Below are positions 1 to 10,886 of a DNA stretch of 64,000 bases, piece after piece; position 1 is the first letter of the stretch; the number at the start of each line of letters is the position of its first letter. The DNA lies in contig JAPFFF010000015.1 of NCBI GenBank assembly GCA_039105265.1, positions 992,001 through 1,056,000 on the forward strand. Reading direction: 5' to 3'. This stretch comes from Tritrichomonas musculus (lineage: Eukaryota > Parabasalia > Tritrichomonadida > Tritrichomonadidae). Made by a program: the position numbers and the translations under genes. The notes beneath the pieces are model-generated. The model was given only the letters and a program-made list of their open reading frames with translations, searched no databases and was not told where the DNA came from.

Positions 1-1
1 C

Positions 2-1138
2 TTTATTAAATCTCATAAAAATTATCCACTTGTCAAAAGCTATCTTAGCAGCTTAATCACAAGTATTACCTATTCAACATGCGATTCTTTTACTATACCA
101 CATGATTTTGCAAAAAGTATTCGTGAAATCGATTTAAAAGAACTTTTTGCTTATAAAGTATTAGAAAAAGTTGGCTTTGGTCCAAAAACAGGTTTTATTA
201 TTAATGGCCCACTACATAGTGGGTTATATATATATACAAATGAAATCAAAAATTTTTTAGAAGTCAAAAAACTTAAAGAAATTATCAATGAAAGTGACAG
301 TAGTATTTCTAAGGCTATCTCATCACTTAGAAGCTATTTCTTAACAACAGGATTCAATCCAATAGACGTAGGTTCCCCACGCTTTATACTTAACTTAACA
401 GCTTTTGATATCATTGCTAGAAGTATGTTGTTATTTGATTTAAATGAAAATAATTTAGGCTTTATTGATAATGATGGAAGAGAAATAACTAAATCATTTA
501 CTATGCTAGCTAATTTGAAACCATGCTTAGTAGATTTTATAGTGCCTACAATTGATCATGTTGATGATTTAAATCGATTTTATTTAGAAAATGAATCAGC
601 ACTAGATATATTTTCTAAAAAAAACCGTTTTGTTTATGCTGGTTTAATTAGTAGTTTCTTAACAAATAACACATTTATAAAATATCCTAGAGATATATTT
701 GATGACTATTTTATACCTTTAAGGTCAACTTTTTCTGGAAATACAATTAATATGGATATTTTTAAACAAAGAAGAAAAAAATTTGGTTTAATGGCATTTC
801 AAAAAATCCTTAAGCCATTAAATGAGATAGATTCAATTTTACAATCGACATATCATGAAGTTTTGGAATTGTTCATTAGAAATAATAAAGCCAATGATCT
901 ACAATCACAAGTATTTAAACTTCCTAACCAATTAAAACAAGCTGAAGAATTAAGGGAATATGCAAAAGCTATATCTTTACATTTAAGATTTTTATTTGAA
1001 TATGTTAAATTACCTAATGAAATAAATACAAGTCAACTAAAACCAATTAAAAACGTAGATGATTATTTTAAAAAAGATGAAGAAGAAAAAAATAAATTAA
1101 ATGAAGATCTTTCTAGAATGTTAGAAGAACAGCATTAA
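2..1138 (+). CDS. C-terminal part of an unrecognised protein (5' end outside window)
   Basis: The frame is open from the first bases of the window through the ATG at 425 to a TAA at 1136-1138, so the gene starts upstream and about 378 residues are visible. Seen: a segment around residues 55-85 (KELFAYKVLEKVGFGPKTGF) followed by GLYIYTNEI, then LLFDLNENNLGFIDNDG near residue 143, and a charged, Lys/Glu-rich C-terminus. The GFGPKTG and DLNENNLG pieces faintly recall a kinase-fold nucleotide/metal binding layout, but I cannot name the family and this is only an impression. The start at 425 is unlikely to be the true start because coding continues upstream of it. Confidence 0.7.
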   Translation, partial: FIKSHKNYPLVKSYLSSLITSITYSTCDSFTIPHDFAKSIREIDLKELFAYKVLEKVGFGPKTGFIINGPLHSGLYIYTNEIKNFLEVKKLKEIINESDSSISKAISSLRSYFLTTGFNPIDVGSPRFILNLTAFDIIARSMLLFDLNENNLGFIDNDGREITKSFTMLANLKPCLVDFIVPTIDHVDDLNRFYLENESALDIFSKKNRFVYAGLISSFLTNNTFIKYPRDIFDDYFIPLRSTFSGNTINMDIFKQRRKKFGLMAFQKILKPLNEIDSILQSTYHEVLELFIRNNKANDLQSQVFKLPNQLKQAEELREYAKAISLHLRFLFEYVKLPNEINTSQLKPIKNVDDYFKKDEEEKNKLNEDLSRMLEEQH

Positions 1139-1396
1139 GATGTCGGTCTTGAGCAATTTGACCTTGAGCTGACCCAACCCTCATTAATTAAATAAGAAAA
1201 ACTTTCTAATTTCTATGGATAATGACTATGGATAAAAATATCAATCTTTTATTATATTTATTTTTCCCGATGATAATAATTTGAATATTACTTTAGGAAT
1301 AAAAAATGTTTATGCTAGTTCGGTGTATATTAATGATGCTGAATCGATGTTATCTGTGGATTATAACTGTTATCTAAGTGCAAACCTTCTTGTTGT

Positions 1397-1528
1397 CTAG
1401 GAATATCCATTTGTATAAATTTTATCAACAACAGATTTAGCTTCGTTGTTTCCATTGATTCTCTCACCAATACCAGCGAAGTTATCATTGCATAGGAGTG
1501 CCGCAGATTTTGGGTTTATTAGAGACAT
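1397..1528 (-). pseudogene. Possible gene remnant, 43-codon open frame
   Basis: A short minus-strand frame runs from an ATG at 1528 to a TAG at 1397. Its product (starts MSLINPKSAALLCNDNFAGI and ends in IYTNGYS) has a balanced, protein-like composition unlike the surrounding A/T noise. A separate plus-strand stretch around 1265-1400 also reads like protein (NITLGIKNVYASSVYINDAE). I recognise neither family. Best guess: decayed fragments of host genes around 1.2-1.6 kb. Confidence 0.25.
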
Positions 1529-1821
1529 ATTTTGCAAAGGTAATAGTGGCGTCCTGCATTTAGGCTTGGAGTCTAGCGTAAAATAATAGAGGGGTGGGCA
1601 CTAAATAAAAAATTATTTCTATTTGACAATGGAATTTTGACCTTTCCTTTTGAAAACTTGATCGATATTCTAGAATAAACGGATATTTTATTTTACGAGA
1701 AAAGTAGATAGTGATTTCCGTGATTTTGGGACCCCCTGTTTTCAAGGGATTTTTCACTAATCGATCTGTGTGGGCAATTCACCTCATAAACTCAGATTTT
1801 CAAAGCAGTTTTCAAAGATCA

Positions 1822-2210
1822 AAATTTTAAATATGAGATTGTAAAACAGGTTTGAGAAAATGGATAAAAAGATGTGTTTATTAAAATAATTTAGAGGAAT
1901 TAATCAAAGAAATTCGGTTTTATAAACAAGTCTTGTTAAATCAAATTTTTAAATATGAGATTGAAAAATAGGTTTGAGAAAACAGATAAAAAGTGCGCCG
2001 GGATTTAGGGAACTTCTTTAGGTAACTTCTTTCCTGAAACTTGGCTTTATAAACAAATTTTGAGAATTTAATTTTTAAATATGAGATTGAAAACTAGTAT
2101 TGAGAAAACGGACAAAAAAATGAGTTTATTAAAATAATTTAGGTAACTTCTTTCCTGAAACTCGGTTTCATAAATAGATTTTGAGAATTGAATTTCCAAA
2201 TAATTCGATA
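1822..2210. repeat. Imperfect tandem repeat, about three 122-126 bp units
   Basis: The anchor ATATGAGATTG recurs at 1831, 1953 and 2079. Each copy is followed by a similar block containing TTGAGAAAA, a GATAAAAA-like run, then TTTCATAAA/TTTATAAA and TTTTGAGAATT. Copies differ by substitutions and small indels, so the array is not fresh. No open frame is maintained across it. Confidence 0.75.
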
Positions 2211-2573
2211 ACGAAAGTCCGTATAAAATTAATGAATAATGATTAGATCTGTGTGGGAAAACAGCCTCTGTTTATGAGAACTTGCCCAAAATGAATGAAA
2301 GCGATTAAAAAAACGAATGGCGTAATGGATTTTTGATAAATTGTGTTGACTAGGATTAAACTCTATAATACCAAATTGACTAGAATCCTGTATATTTTTA
2401 ATATATTAATTTATTCATTATATGCTTCAAAAATATATAAATAAAAATAAAATTCGTTCGTTAGCGCACTGGGAAATGAAAACTTATTCAAAAACAAAAC
2501 AAAAACTGAAAGAAAAAGCAGAAGTGTTCGAAATTTTTTCTGTTCTAGTTTTCAGGATATAATTGATACCAGA
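2211..2573. other. Intergenic, nothing recognised
   Basis: A/T-rich sequence between the tandem repeat and the large inverted repeat. I see no gene, RNA or element signature in it. Confidence 0.5.
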
Positions 2574-4193
2574 CAATATTTATATGTTTAACAAGTTGTT
2601 GGTCAAATATTGAGCATATTCCTCTGTTCAATTTCGAGAAACAATAAAACCAAATCTAACCAATTATTGAAGTTTTTTAAAGATTGATTAAATTAATAAA
2701 TGTTTTCATTTATAATATTGTTTATTAACTATGATTATATATTTTTATTAAAATAAAATTCAAGTAGAAACTAGATATTTTTATTTTTTTAAAAAATTTC
2801 AAAAGGCAAACGTTTTTAAAAAGATTGAGATTGCCCAGGTTTGAAAGACCCTATTTTTAATCTTCATCATATTGTATTCTATTATATTTAATTAATTGTT
2901 TTTTTGTAATTTGCTTCTGATAAAGAAAAAAAAAAGAATTATTAAAAATTTTTAAATAAAAAATTAACGTCTTGCCTCAATTATTTCAAAGAATCACTGA
3001 ATTTTTTCAAGCATCTTTAAGAAAAGTTAAAAACGAGTTTTATATGAACAAATTTATTTACATTTTTAGAAAAATTGGCCCAAGATTTTCTTACACAGCC
3101 AAATTATTTATTAAAATAAATTCTAAAAAGTTTTATTTAAAAATTATTAAATAAAAATCTCTGTTTAATTCTGAGAAAAATATTCATTATTAATAATTGA
3201 AAAAAATTTTATATACATTTGATAAGCATAAATCTCTTATTCCCAAGGTGAAATAATGATTCTTACATTTCAAAACAAATCAACAAGGTTATCATACCTT
3301 TGAACAAGCTTCATTAGGGGCTCGATACCATTATTTGATTTATTTTTTACAATATTATTTTCTTTGAATTAGCTTCCAAATAAGAATTTTAATATTAACT
3401 AATATGATAATTCTAAAAGCACAATAAACCAAAATAATGGTTGGAAAAATGTCATTTTCATTGTCAATAGGCATTCACAAGTATTGATCCAAATAAAAAA
3501 ATAATAAGTTAATTCACATAAATATCATATTAATGAGATATAATTAGTGAGTCTTAATTTTTAAATGTTAAAAATAAATATTCACAATTAATGTTTTAAA
3601 GAATTATCTTCATAGTAATTTTGTGCTATTTGAAAGTAAATATCTTCTTGTATACTTATTATAAAAACATAAAAAAGAACATTTAACCTATTTATTTAAA
3701 AATCCTTGCGAGATATCTCTTTGTTATTTATATTTTTTTTATTTTCTTAAAGATGCTTGAAAAAATTCAGTGATTCTTTGAAATAATTGAGGCAAGACGT
3801 TAATTTTTTATTTAAAAATTTTTAATAATTCTTTTTTTTTTCTTTATCAGAAGCAAATTACAAAAAAACAATTAATTAAATATAATAGAATACAATATGA
3901 TGAAGATTAAAAATAGGGTCTTTCAAACCTGGGCAATCTCAATCTTTTTAAAAACGTTTGCCTTTTGAAATTTTTTAAAAAAATAAAAATATCTAGTTTC
4001 TACTTGAATTTTATTTTAATAAAAATATATAATCATAGTTAATAAACAATATTATAAATGAAAACATTTATTAATTTAATCAATCTTTAAAAAACTTCAA
4101 TAATTGGTTAGATTTGGTTTTATTGTTTCTCGAAATTGAACAGAGGAATATGCTCAATATTTGACCAACAACTTGTTAAACATATAAATATTG
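2574..4193. repeat. Large inverted repeat: two 452-bp arms around a 716-bp spacer
   Basis: The left arm 2574-3025 and right arm 3742-4193 are reverse complements with a constant coordinate sum of 6767 at both ends, so there is no net indel. Reading along them I found no mismatch, including a 10-base A run at about 2926 matched by 10 T. Outside the arms, similarity continues briefly with mismatches (GATACCAGA left, CATGGTATA right). No direct target-site duplication is obvious. Arms and spacer are A/T-rich and I see no convincing gene. It could be a foldback-type element or a recent inverted duplication. Confidence 0.85.
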
Positions 4194-4263
4194 CATGGTA
4201 TAAAGGAATTTCTAAAATCTTGGGCCATTTTTTTTTCAGACACTTCTGAAAAAGCTTTTTCTC

Positions 4264-4278
4264 TAGGCTTTTGTGTCC
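4264..4278 (+). repeat. Solitary TIR-like end of the GGCTTTTGTGTCC MITE family
   Basis: TA followed by GGCTTTTGTGTCC, identical to the left terminus of the MITE at 7779. No matching right end is visible downstream, so this is either a decayed copy or one end of an internally rearranged copy. The rest of 4194-4729 is A/T-rich with no recognised feature. Confidence 0.5.
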
Positions 4279-4720
4279 ATATAAAAAAGTTTCCATTTTC
4301 TAACTTTTTGATGAAAAAGTTTTTCTTTACAAATAAATTCCTTTTTTTTTTTCCTCTATGTAAAAACAACTCTATCTTAATAAGATAAATTAAAATATAT
4401 ATAATTACTAATTTTTTATGAATAAAAATAAATAATTTTAATTATTAATCTATATTTACTAATAAATATTATGAAATTAAGCAAAATTTCTTATTTTTTT
4501 AGTTGACCAATTAATCAAACAAAAAATAAAATAAGAATTTCTCAAAAAATAAATTAGTTTATTATTTATAATAACATTATAATAATATAATTTAAAAATG
4601 TACAAAAATAAAACATTTTATATGAGAAAAATTAAAGTCATACTCAATACATTATCAAAATTCCCTTTTAAAAATTTGAAATAAAAATTTTGACTTTTGT
4701 AATTCTTATATCATTTTTTT

Positions 4721-4728
4721 CATTTCTA
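4721..4728 (+). promoter_or_regulatory. Initiator-like motif before the ARM-like pseudogene
   Basis: A TCATTTCT stretch begins at 4720, 8 bases upstream of the ATG at 4730 (A of TCA at 4722). Trichomonad genes typically start transcription at a TCA-type initiator with very short leaders, and this fits that known pattern. Confidence 0.4.
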
Positions 4729-4729
4729 T

Positions 4730-5857
4730 ATGATAACTCTAATTACAAATGACTTGGATGAAAATATAAATGATAGAAGAAAGAAACATTTAGAGCGCAA
4801 TAATTCCACATTAACTAATACTCAAAATCAGATGCCTGAATTTTGCGTACAACTTATAAGTGAAATATACCAAAATGAAATAATGACACTAACTCAATTA
4901 GATGATATTTTATTGACCTCACATTACATTCCAGATATAATGAATGGTTTGTTAAACATATCATTTGAATTAGAAAAAGAATCTGAAATGGCAGAAAGCT
5001 GCTTAAATAAAGTATCACAAAGTGAAATCATTGCTGAATTCTTTAAATCATGCATATTACCCCGCTGACATCAACCACAAACCAGATATTTTATTTCAGA
5101 AGAATGTTTAAAGCATATAGAAGAATCAAACTATTCTACGATTTTTTCATCATGTGTTGACTCAAATCCGAATGAAGATATGTGGCCTTTTATATTAAGA
5201 ATGAAAGAAGGGTTTGCAGAAAATTCATTGCATCTTTTATCAAGAGGCATTTTCCCACCAAATTAAAAAGCAATTATTGATAAGATGAAATCATCTCCAT
5301 CAAGAGAAGATATGGTTCTACTTTCAGTTTTAAATTTAACAAGAGACGAATTCATTGAATATAATATTTCTCAAATTGCCTTAAATACACTACGAATGTC
5401 AATTTTATATCCAGAAATTGATTCCGAATTAGCTAAAATGGCAGGTGTTTTTAAATTTATTGGAAATAAAATGATTGATTTAAATACATATTTACCAGAA
5501 TTTGATCAAATTGCAATTAAATTAATTAACGAAGGAAGTTTATATCAAACTCAAGAATCAGTTAAATTTTTAAATTGTATTTCAATGCTACTTCCAATTG
5601 AAGCAATTATAGAAATAATTCAAAGTAATGCAATTATAAAAATTTGTGATTTAATTAATTGCGAATCAACTGCATCTCCAATAGAATCTTCTCTATCTTT
5701 ACTTTTAATCTGCTTAGACAGATTTCCAGAAGAAACATTTCAATGCTTAGATTTTAAATATCTTTCAAATTCTTTGAATTCAATTGCCGAAAAATATGAA
5801 GAATATCATGGTATTATTGTAAGAATTTTTGAAATTATTACACCACCAGAAGAATAA
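4730..5857 (+). pseudogene. Broken host gene, helical-repeat (ARM-like) protein
   Basis: Two open blocks, 4730-5068 (112 aa) and 5285-5857 (190 aa), lie in the same frame. The stretch between them also translates sensibly in that frame (YFISEECLKHIEESNYSTIF and following), so the locus is one reading frame of about 375 codons interrupted only by a TGA at 5066-5068 and a TAA near 5267. No frameshift is needed. The product is rich in Leu/Ile helices spaced like armadillo-type repeats (for example SILYPEIDSELAKMAGVFKF, ESSLSLLLICLDRFP). The specific family is not recognised. A young pseudogene is most likely. Stop read-through is possible but nothing in the sequence supports it. Confidence 0.6.
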
Positions 5858-5949
5858 AAAGAATTGTTAATTCATTTATATTTATAGATATAAAAAATCA
5901 ATATTTTAATATAAACTTTTCCCATATTTTTTTTTTTTTTTATTTTTGC

Positions 5950-7696
5950 CATTTTATAGAGGTGCGAGAACTAAAAAATTTTTTAAAAAACGATCAACTT
6001 TAATTTTAAAACTTTTGTAATATCTTGGAAAATAGAAAGTATAATTTATTTTTTGCAAAATAAATAAGCATTATATTCTAATATAATAATAAAAATATAT
6101 TAATTTAATATTTATCTTCACTATAAGCAACCAAAACATATGAATTTGCTTATAAAAAACAAATTCATATTTATCTTGATCAATAATCAGTTATTTATAA
6201 TAATATATTTTAATATATTTATTATTTTTAATTTAACATTTAATTAAGTATTTATAAAATATTTATATTGGATAATTTCGCAAGATATTAATACTTCTAT
6301 TTTCCATATTTCATTATTTATAAATATCTCATAATATTGTTTATCTCTAAGGGATAACTATTTAAAATTTATTATAAATTTCAATAATTATTATGATTCT
6401 AGAATATTATTGAAAACGGCTCGCCAAGAGACATTTTAAAACTCTCCCATTCAAAATAAAGTAATTACTTTATTTTCTCTCAATTGCATTCAATTTTTTT
6501 TAAAAAAATAAAAATTCAAGAAAAATGATATTTCTAATTAAGATATTTTCTTGACAATTTCAGAAATCAATTATTTTATGGTATTGAATATAATAATTTG
6601 TGTTTTGTGGAATTTTAAGCCATTCGGTCGAAATCTTATTATTAACATATTTTACTCAAAATCTTTTACATTTTGAATTTGATGATATACTAATATGTAT
6701 ATTTATTTAAAAAATATATTTTCACAGGAAAACTAGAATTAAATATGAAAACTACTGATAAAATTGCATTTTAAGTTTTGAAAATCCCATAGAAAAAATG
6801 GCCCTATCTTTTATGCTAGAACTATTCTAAAATAATAATTATATAATCTAATGCTTATATAAAACTTTGTAAAAACTTTTTAGGAATGAATTTTAAGATA
6901 TATTTAAAATAAAATTTGACCAATTTTTTTTTTGAAAATTTGATAGTTTATACAAATATTTCTATAAGTGCAATCAAAATTATTCTTATAAGCATTCAAT
7001 ATCGTTCAAAAATATATATATATTAAAAATGATATTTTTATTATATTTTTCTTGGAAATGATTATAAAATTTTTTATTGTCTGGTATATTTAATAAAAGT
7101 ATTTTTAATTCTAGTCTTCATGAAATTAAATAAATTGAATATCATCATCATATGTTAATTACTTTTAAATAAATGCTGAATTTGTCAAATATTTATGGTA
7201 TATACATAATGTTAGAATGCCTTTTTAAAAAGCTTTTTAATCAAACTTGAAAATCACCAATATTAAATACATTTAAATTTTGGCCTCTATTATTTGAAGT
7301 AAAACTCATAAATAAGAACTTATGAAAACGTTCATGGTTCCCCTATTATAAAACCGGTGATTATAACATGAATGATGAAGATTTTCCAGATTATTTGAAA
7401 AAAATATTTAAAATTGGACAGATTAATATTGAAAAATGGATCAAAAAACACAAATAATTAATTTAAATAAATTTAATATTACAATTATCTTTAATATCAA
7501 TAAAAATTAATTCATAATAAATTGAATGGTTTACATCAATTTCATTGAATATTATAAAATACAATATTTTGTCTCCTATCGAATAAATATTTATAAAAAT
7601 AATGTATAACATATGATATTAAGTGAGGATATATATATATATATAGGAATCAGGCATTTTAATCATATTTCCAAGTTCTCGCACCTCTCATTTTAT
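5950..7696. mobile_element. Non-autonomous TIR DNA transposon with 8-bp target duplication (hAT-like)
   Basis: The element 5958-7688 has perfect 15-bp terminal inverted repeats: AGAGGTGCGAGAACT at 5958-5972 and its reverse complement at 7674-7688. It is flanked by the direct repeat CATTTTAT at 5950-5957 and 7689-7696. An 8-bp duplication is characteristic of hAT elements, but the TIR alone does not prove the superfamily. The 1731-bp interior is very A/T-rich. The only protein-like stretch is a short plus-strand frame ending at 7457 (from the ATG at 7368: MNDEDFPDYLKKIFKIGQ), possibly a transposase crumb. It has a small hairpin near 6138-6175. No intact transposase is present. Confidence 0.85.
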
Positions 7697-7776
7697 AGAG
7701 TTTTGAATTTTCAACCAAAATGGGCACATAAATTTGAATGGAATTAGAAGTGTCGTAAATTTTAATTGTGTAAATC

Positions 7777-8301
7777 TAGGCTTTTGTGTCCAAACGAGTT
7801 TGTATTCAAAAAGTATCCAATGGATACTCATTTTTGTTCGTTATTTTTTGAGAGAATTTGAGTATCCAAAATAGCCAAAATGGACACTTTAATTCAATCT
7901 TGGATACACCTTTCAATTTTCATTGATTATTTTGAATGTATATTTCGTTTGACCAATTATATCGCTCCAAATTTACATTGAATTTTTTTTTTTATTTCAA
8001 ATGTTGATCTTCTTGGTCAAAATCATTCTTAGTGAATTTGAAAAGTTTATAATTCATATTTGAGAGGTTTTTTAAAAATTCAGAATAGTAGGTGTTTAAG
8101 ACATTTATTATTGCTTTTTTTCTGATATTAATGAGTTTATTAAAGGAAAAATAAAGTATCCAATAAAAAATTTTTTGGATACTTCAACACAAATCTTTGA
8201 ATAAAATACTAAATAAAAAAGCAGTTTTATGTCCAAAAAAAGTGACAGCTTTTTACAAAAAGTCGAAAATGGACACTCAGTTCACTGGATACAAAAGCCT
8301 A
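7777..8301. mobile_element. TA-flanked MITE, 521 bp (mariner-type)
   Basis: Left terminus GGCTTTTGTGTCC at 7779-7791 and right terminus GGATACAAAAGCC at 8287-8299 form inverted repeats with one mismatch, flanked by TA at 7777-7778 and 8300-8301. TA duplication is typical of Tc1/mariner-type elements. The interior repeats variants of AAGTATCCAA and GGACACT in both orientations and has no open frame of note. Confidence 0.8.
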
Positions 8302-8405
8302 GGTGTAAATTTTCCAATTTATCCACTTTTGATAAATTTTCCACTTTGAAATGCTTTCAAAATTGATAGAATTGCTGAAAATTTTCATTAAAATTGATTC
8401 ATTGC

Positions 8406-8533
8406 TATGCTTTTGTGTCCGAAATTTTTTATATTCAAAAAGTTAAAAAAGTATCCAAAAATATCCAATTTGGATCCTTTTCGGACATTTTTCGAAACTT
8501 TTTGAGAAAAAAAATTTCGGACACAAAAGCCTA
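8406..8533. mobile_element. TA-flanked MITE, 124 bp, same family
   Basis: Left terminus TGCTTTTGTGTCC at 8408-8420 and right terminus GGACACAAAAGCC at 8519-8531, with TA on both sides. The TIRs extend inward (CGAAATTTTTT against AAAATTTCG), so most of this short copy could fold into a hairpin. It lies only about 105 bp from the 521-bp copy. Confidence 0.8.
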
Positions 8534-8685
8534 GATGCATTGAAAACCCTACAATCATTTGTATTGATGGGCTATTTAATGGAAAATTTTGCAAAAGTGG
8601 AAAAAATAAAAAAATTTCCAAAGTTGAGATATATTTCTTCAACCGTAATTTATTTTTTAATCAAATTTGGTCATCTTTCAATGAA

Positions 8686-9127
8686 ATGGTAGAGATTGAA
8701 GCTTTAAACAATTGGAAAACATCATATATGATTCATTGCATCTCATATCTCGATATTCATGAGATTGATATATGCTCACAACATCAATTTACAAAAAGTT
8801 TAATTTCTCAAAATGTCCTTTATAAAATAGCTCACTTAGTTCATTTTATTCTCAGGAATCAATTATCAATCAATTTATATCAAAAATAGACACATCAATA
8901 TACTATTTATAAAACATAATATCAATATTAATTCTGTGAGTATTTCCGAAGTTTCATTTAATTTATCAAATAATTTATCGATAGAACATTTGTTGCCAAA
9001 TAATGATAAAAAATATCATATTTCTAATTTAAAATACATTTATTTATTAAATAAAAATCATGAAATTTTAAGACATTTCAGCGATATACTAGTGTTTTTT
9101 GATTTAGAGTATTTTCAAAAAGTTTAA
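8686..9127 (+). pseudogene. Possible fragments of a decayed gene
   Basis: Two short plus-strand frames, 8686-8889 and about 8890-9127, lie in different frames. Both have protein-like composition (HQFTKSLISQNVLYKIAHLV; LKYIYLLNKNHEILRHFSDI). The second ends shortly before the BTB gene. I do not recognise them. The change of frame and absence of a good start suggest a broken host gene. Confidence 0.3.
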
Positions 9128-9189
9128 TGATAAATCTATGAAAAAATTTAACTTTTGAAATGCAAAATAAAAAGTATTTAAATTTTATT

Positions 9190-10494
9190 ATGACTATAAA
9201 AGTTCATTTAGCATTAAAACCAACAACTATTTTAAATGTTCCCTTTAAGTTATATGAAGAAAATTTTACATTTATTGTAAACGGACAAAAGTATCAAACA
9301 AATCGAATAATAGCAGATATTTTATCACCAAAAATATGTAAACTTCACTACAATGATCCACTTCTTGCAGAATATTTTATTACAACATATCATCATGGAA
9401 ATTTTTCTTACATTCTTAATCTTATTAATTTTGGAATTAACGAAATCCCTGATATCGAAATACCATTCATTAGCGAAGTTTTAGAAATTCTTGGTAACAA
9501 AGAGATAGAAATACAAAATGAAAAAGTGGGAATTCCATTTACCACTGATAATATATTTGATCTAATTCAAAAACATGAAAATAATGAAATATTTTATTCC
9601 AATTATATTCAGGAAGAAATTGATTTTATTTCCACCCATTTTTACGAAATGAATGAACAAAAAGATAAATTAATGAACCTTAAAACAAGTACAATTGAGC
9701 GGATCATTCAAAATCCCAAACTTCAACTCAAATCAGAAAACCAGCTCATTTCTTTTATCAACGACTTGTATTCAAAAAATTCAACATTTGCTTTTTTATA
9801 TGAATATGTTCATTATACATATGTGTCATCGATCAAAATTGCTGAATTTTTGACCATTTTTGACATAAATGATATTACATATGAAACATGGAAAGCTATT
9901 TCGAATAGATTAGAACAAGATGTTGTCAAAAAAGACAAATCTTCAAAATTTGCAACACGCTACCATGAAAAAGGAATTCAGATCAATTACGAAGAATACA
10001 GAGAATTTCATGGAATCATTGATTATTTACGTAACAATTCTAAAGAAGACATTTACAATATTATTGATATTACATCATCATCAATTCGTAACAGTAATGA
10101 AGCTTTATCACCAAGGAATGCAATCCTTTTTGATGATAAAACCAAAGATTTTATTTCAGATGATTTGGAAGGTTCTTGGATTTGTTTTGATTTTAAAGAT
10201 CATTCTGTTATTCCTAAAAGCTACACTATTCGATCTTATAACCGTTCACCAAGCCTTCATCATCCAAAATCTTGGGTTATCGAAGGTTCTAATGATAAAG
10301 AGAATTGGGTCATTATTGATGAACAAAGAGAATCAGGTGTTTTGAATAGAAGAGATCAAATCCATACTTTTGTAATTAAAAATCAAAATTCCAAAGATTT
10401 CAGATATTTAAGAATGCGTCAAACTACTTTGAATTGGGTAGGTAATCATCAACTATGTATAGGATCTATTGAATTTTATGGGACATTAATTTGA
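9190..10494 (+). CDS. BTB-like plus F5/8 type C (discoidin) domain protein
   Basis: Probable start is the ATG at 9190 (434 aa); an in-frame ATG at 9160 would add ten residues. The N-terminal 100 residues have a BTB/POZ-like pattern (FTFIVNGQKYQTNRIIADIL, then a helix-rich stretch). The middle is helical, BACK-like. Residues about 285-430 form an F5/8C or discoidin beta-sandwich, with WICFDFKDHSVIPKSYTIRS, KSWVIEGSNDKENW, FRYLRMRQT and the closing IGSIEFYG. This combination is a large expanded family in trichomonads (established knowledge). BTB would give oligomerisation or cullin contact; the discoidin part would bind a ligand. No signal peptide, so probably cytoplasmic. Confidence 0.8.
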   Translation: MTIKVHLALKPTTILNVPFKLYEENFTFIVNGQKYQTNRIIADILSPKICKLHYNDPLLAEYFITTYHHGNFSYILNLINFGINEIPDIEIPFISEVLEILGNKEIEIQNEKVGIPFTTDNIFDLIQKHENNEIFYSNYIQEEIDFISTHFYEMNEQKDKLMNLKTSTIERIIQNPKLQLKSENQLISFINDLYSKNSTFAFLYEYVHYTYVSSIKIAEFLTIFDINDITYETWKAISNRLEQDVVKKDKSSKFATRYHEKGIQINYEEYREFHGIIDYLRNNSKEDIYNIIDITSSSIRNSNEALSPRNAILFDDKTKDFISDDLEGSWICFDFKDHSVIPKSYTIRSYNRSPSLHHPKSWVIEGSNDKENWVIIDEQRESGVLNRRDQIHTFVIKNQNSKDFRYLRMRQTTLNWVGNHQLCIGSIEFYGTLI

Positions 10495-10886
10495 TTTTAA
10501 AGTACTGTTTTCAAATTGAATAATCATACAAATACTTATTAATTAATTCTAATTAATACGCTTATTTATAAAAATAATTATTTTCTTATATTGTCAATTT
10601 TTCCTTTTTGGAGCCAAACCATTCCTTCATATCCTAAGAATCGAAGAAACTTTGGAAATATTAATTTTCATAAATATTCAACTTTTTCATTGAGTTAATT
10701 GAAATCTTAACATTCAAATTATATGAAAAAGGATTTTTTATTTATCTTCGTGTAATTATATTAATATTTTTTATTTCAACGGTTTATAAACAATTTTCTC
10801 AAAATATTACATCAGATGCACTCTCACCGCCGCCTCAGGAAGTAATCCCAAATTTCTCACAACTCCTTATTGATAATCCAAACGAT

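Noticed and set aside
1560-1757. 65-aa minus-strand frame
   Set aside because: Composition like translated A/T-rich DNA; no upstream signal and no recognisable motif.
2972-3154. 60-aa frame at the edge of the inverted repeat
   Set aside because: Non-ATG start, A/T-noise composition, and it runs across the arm boundary.
4154-4388. Short frames on both strands near 4.2-4.4 kb
   Set aside because: They overlap each other on opposite strands and are Phe/Lys noise; the region is MITE debris.
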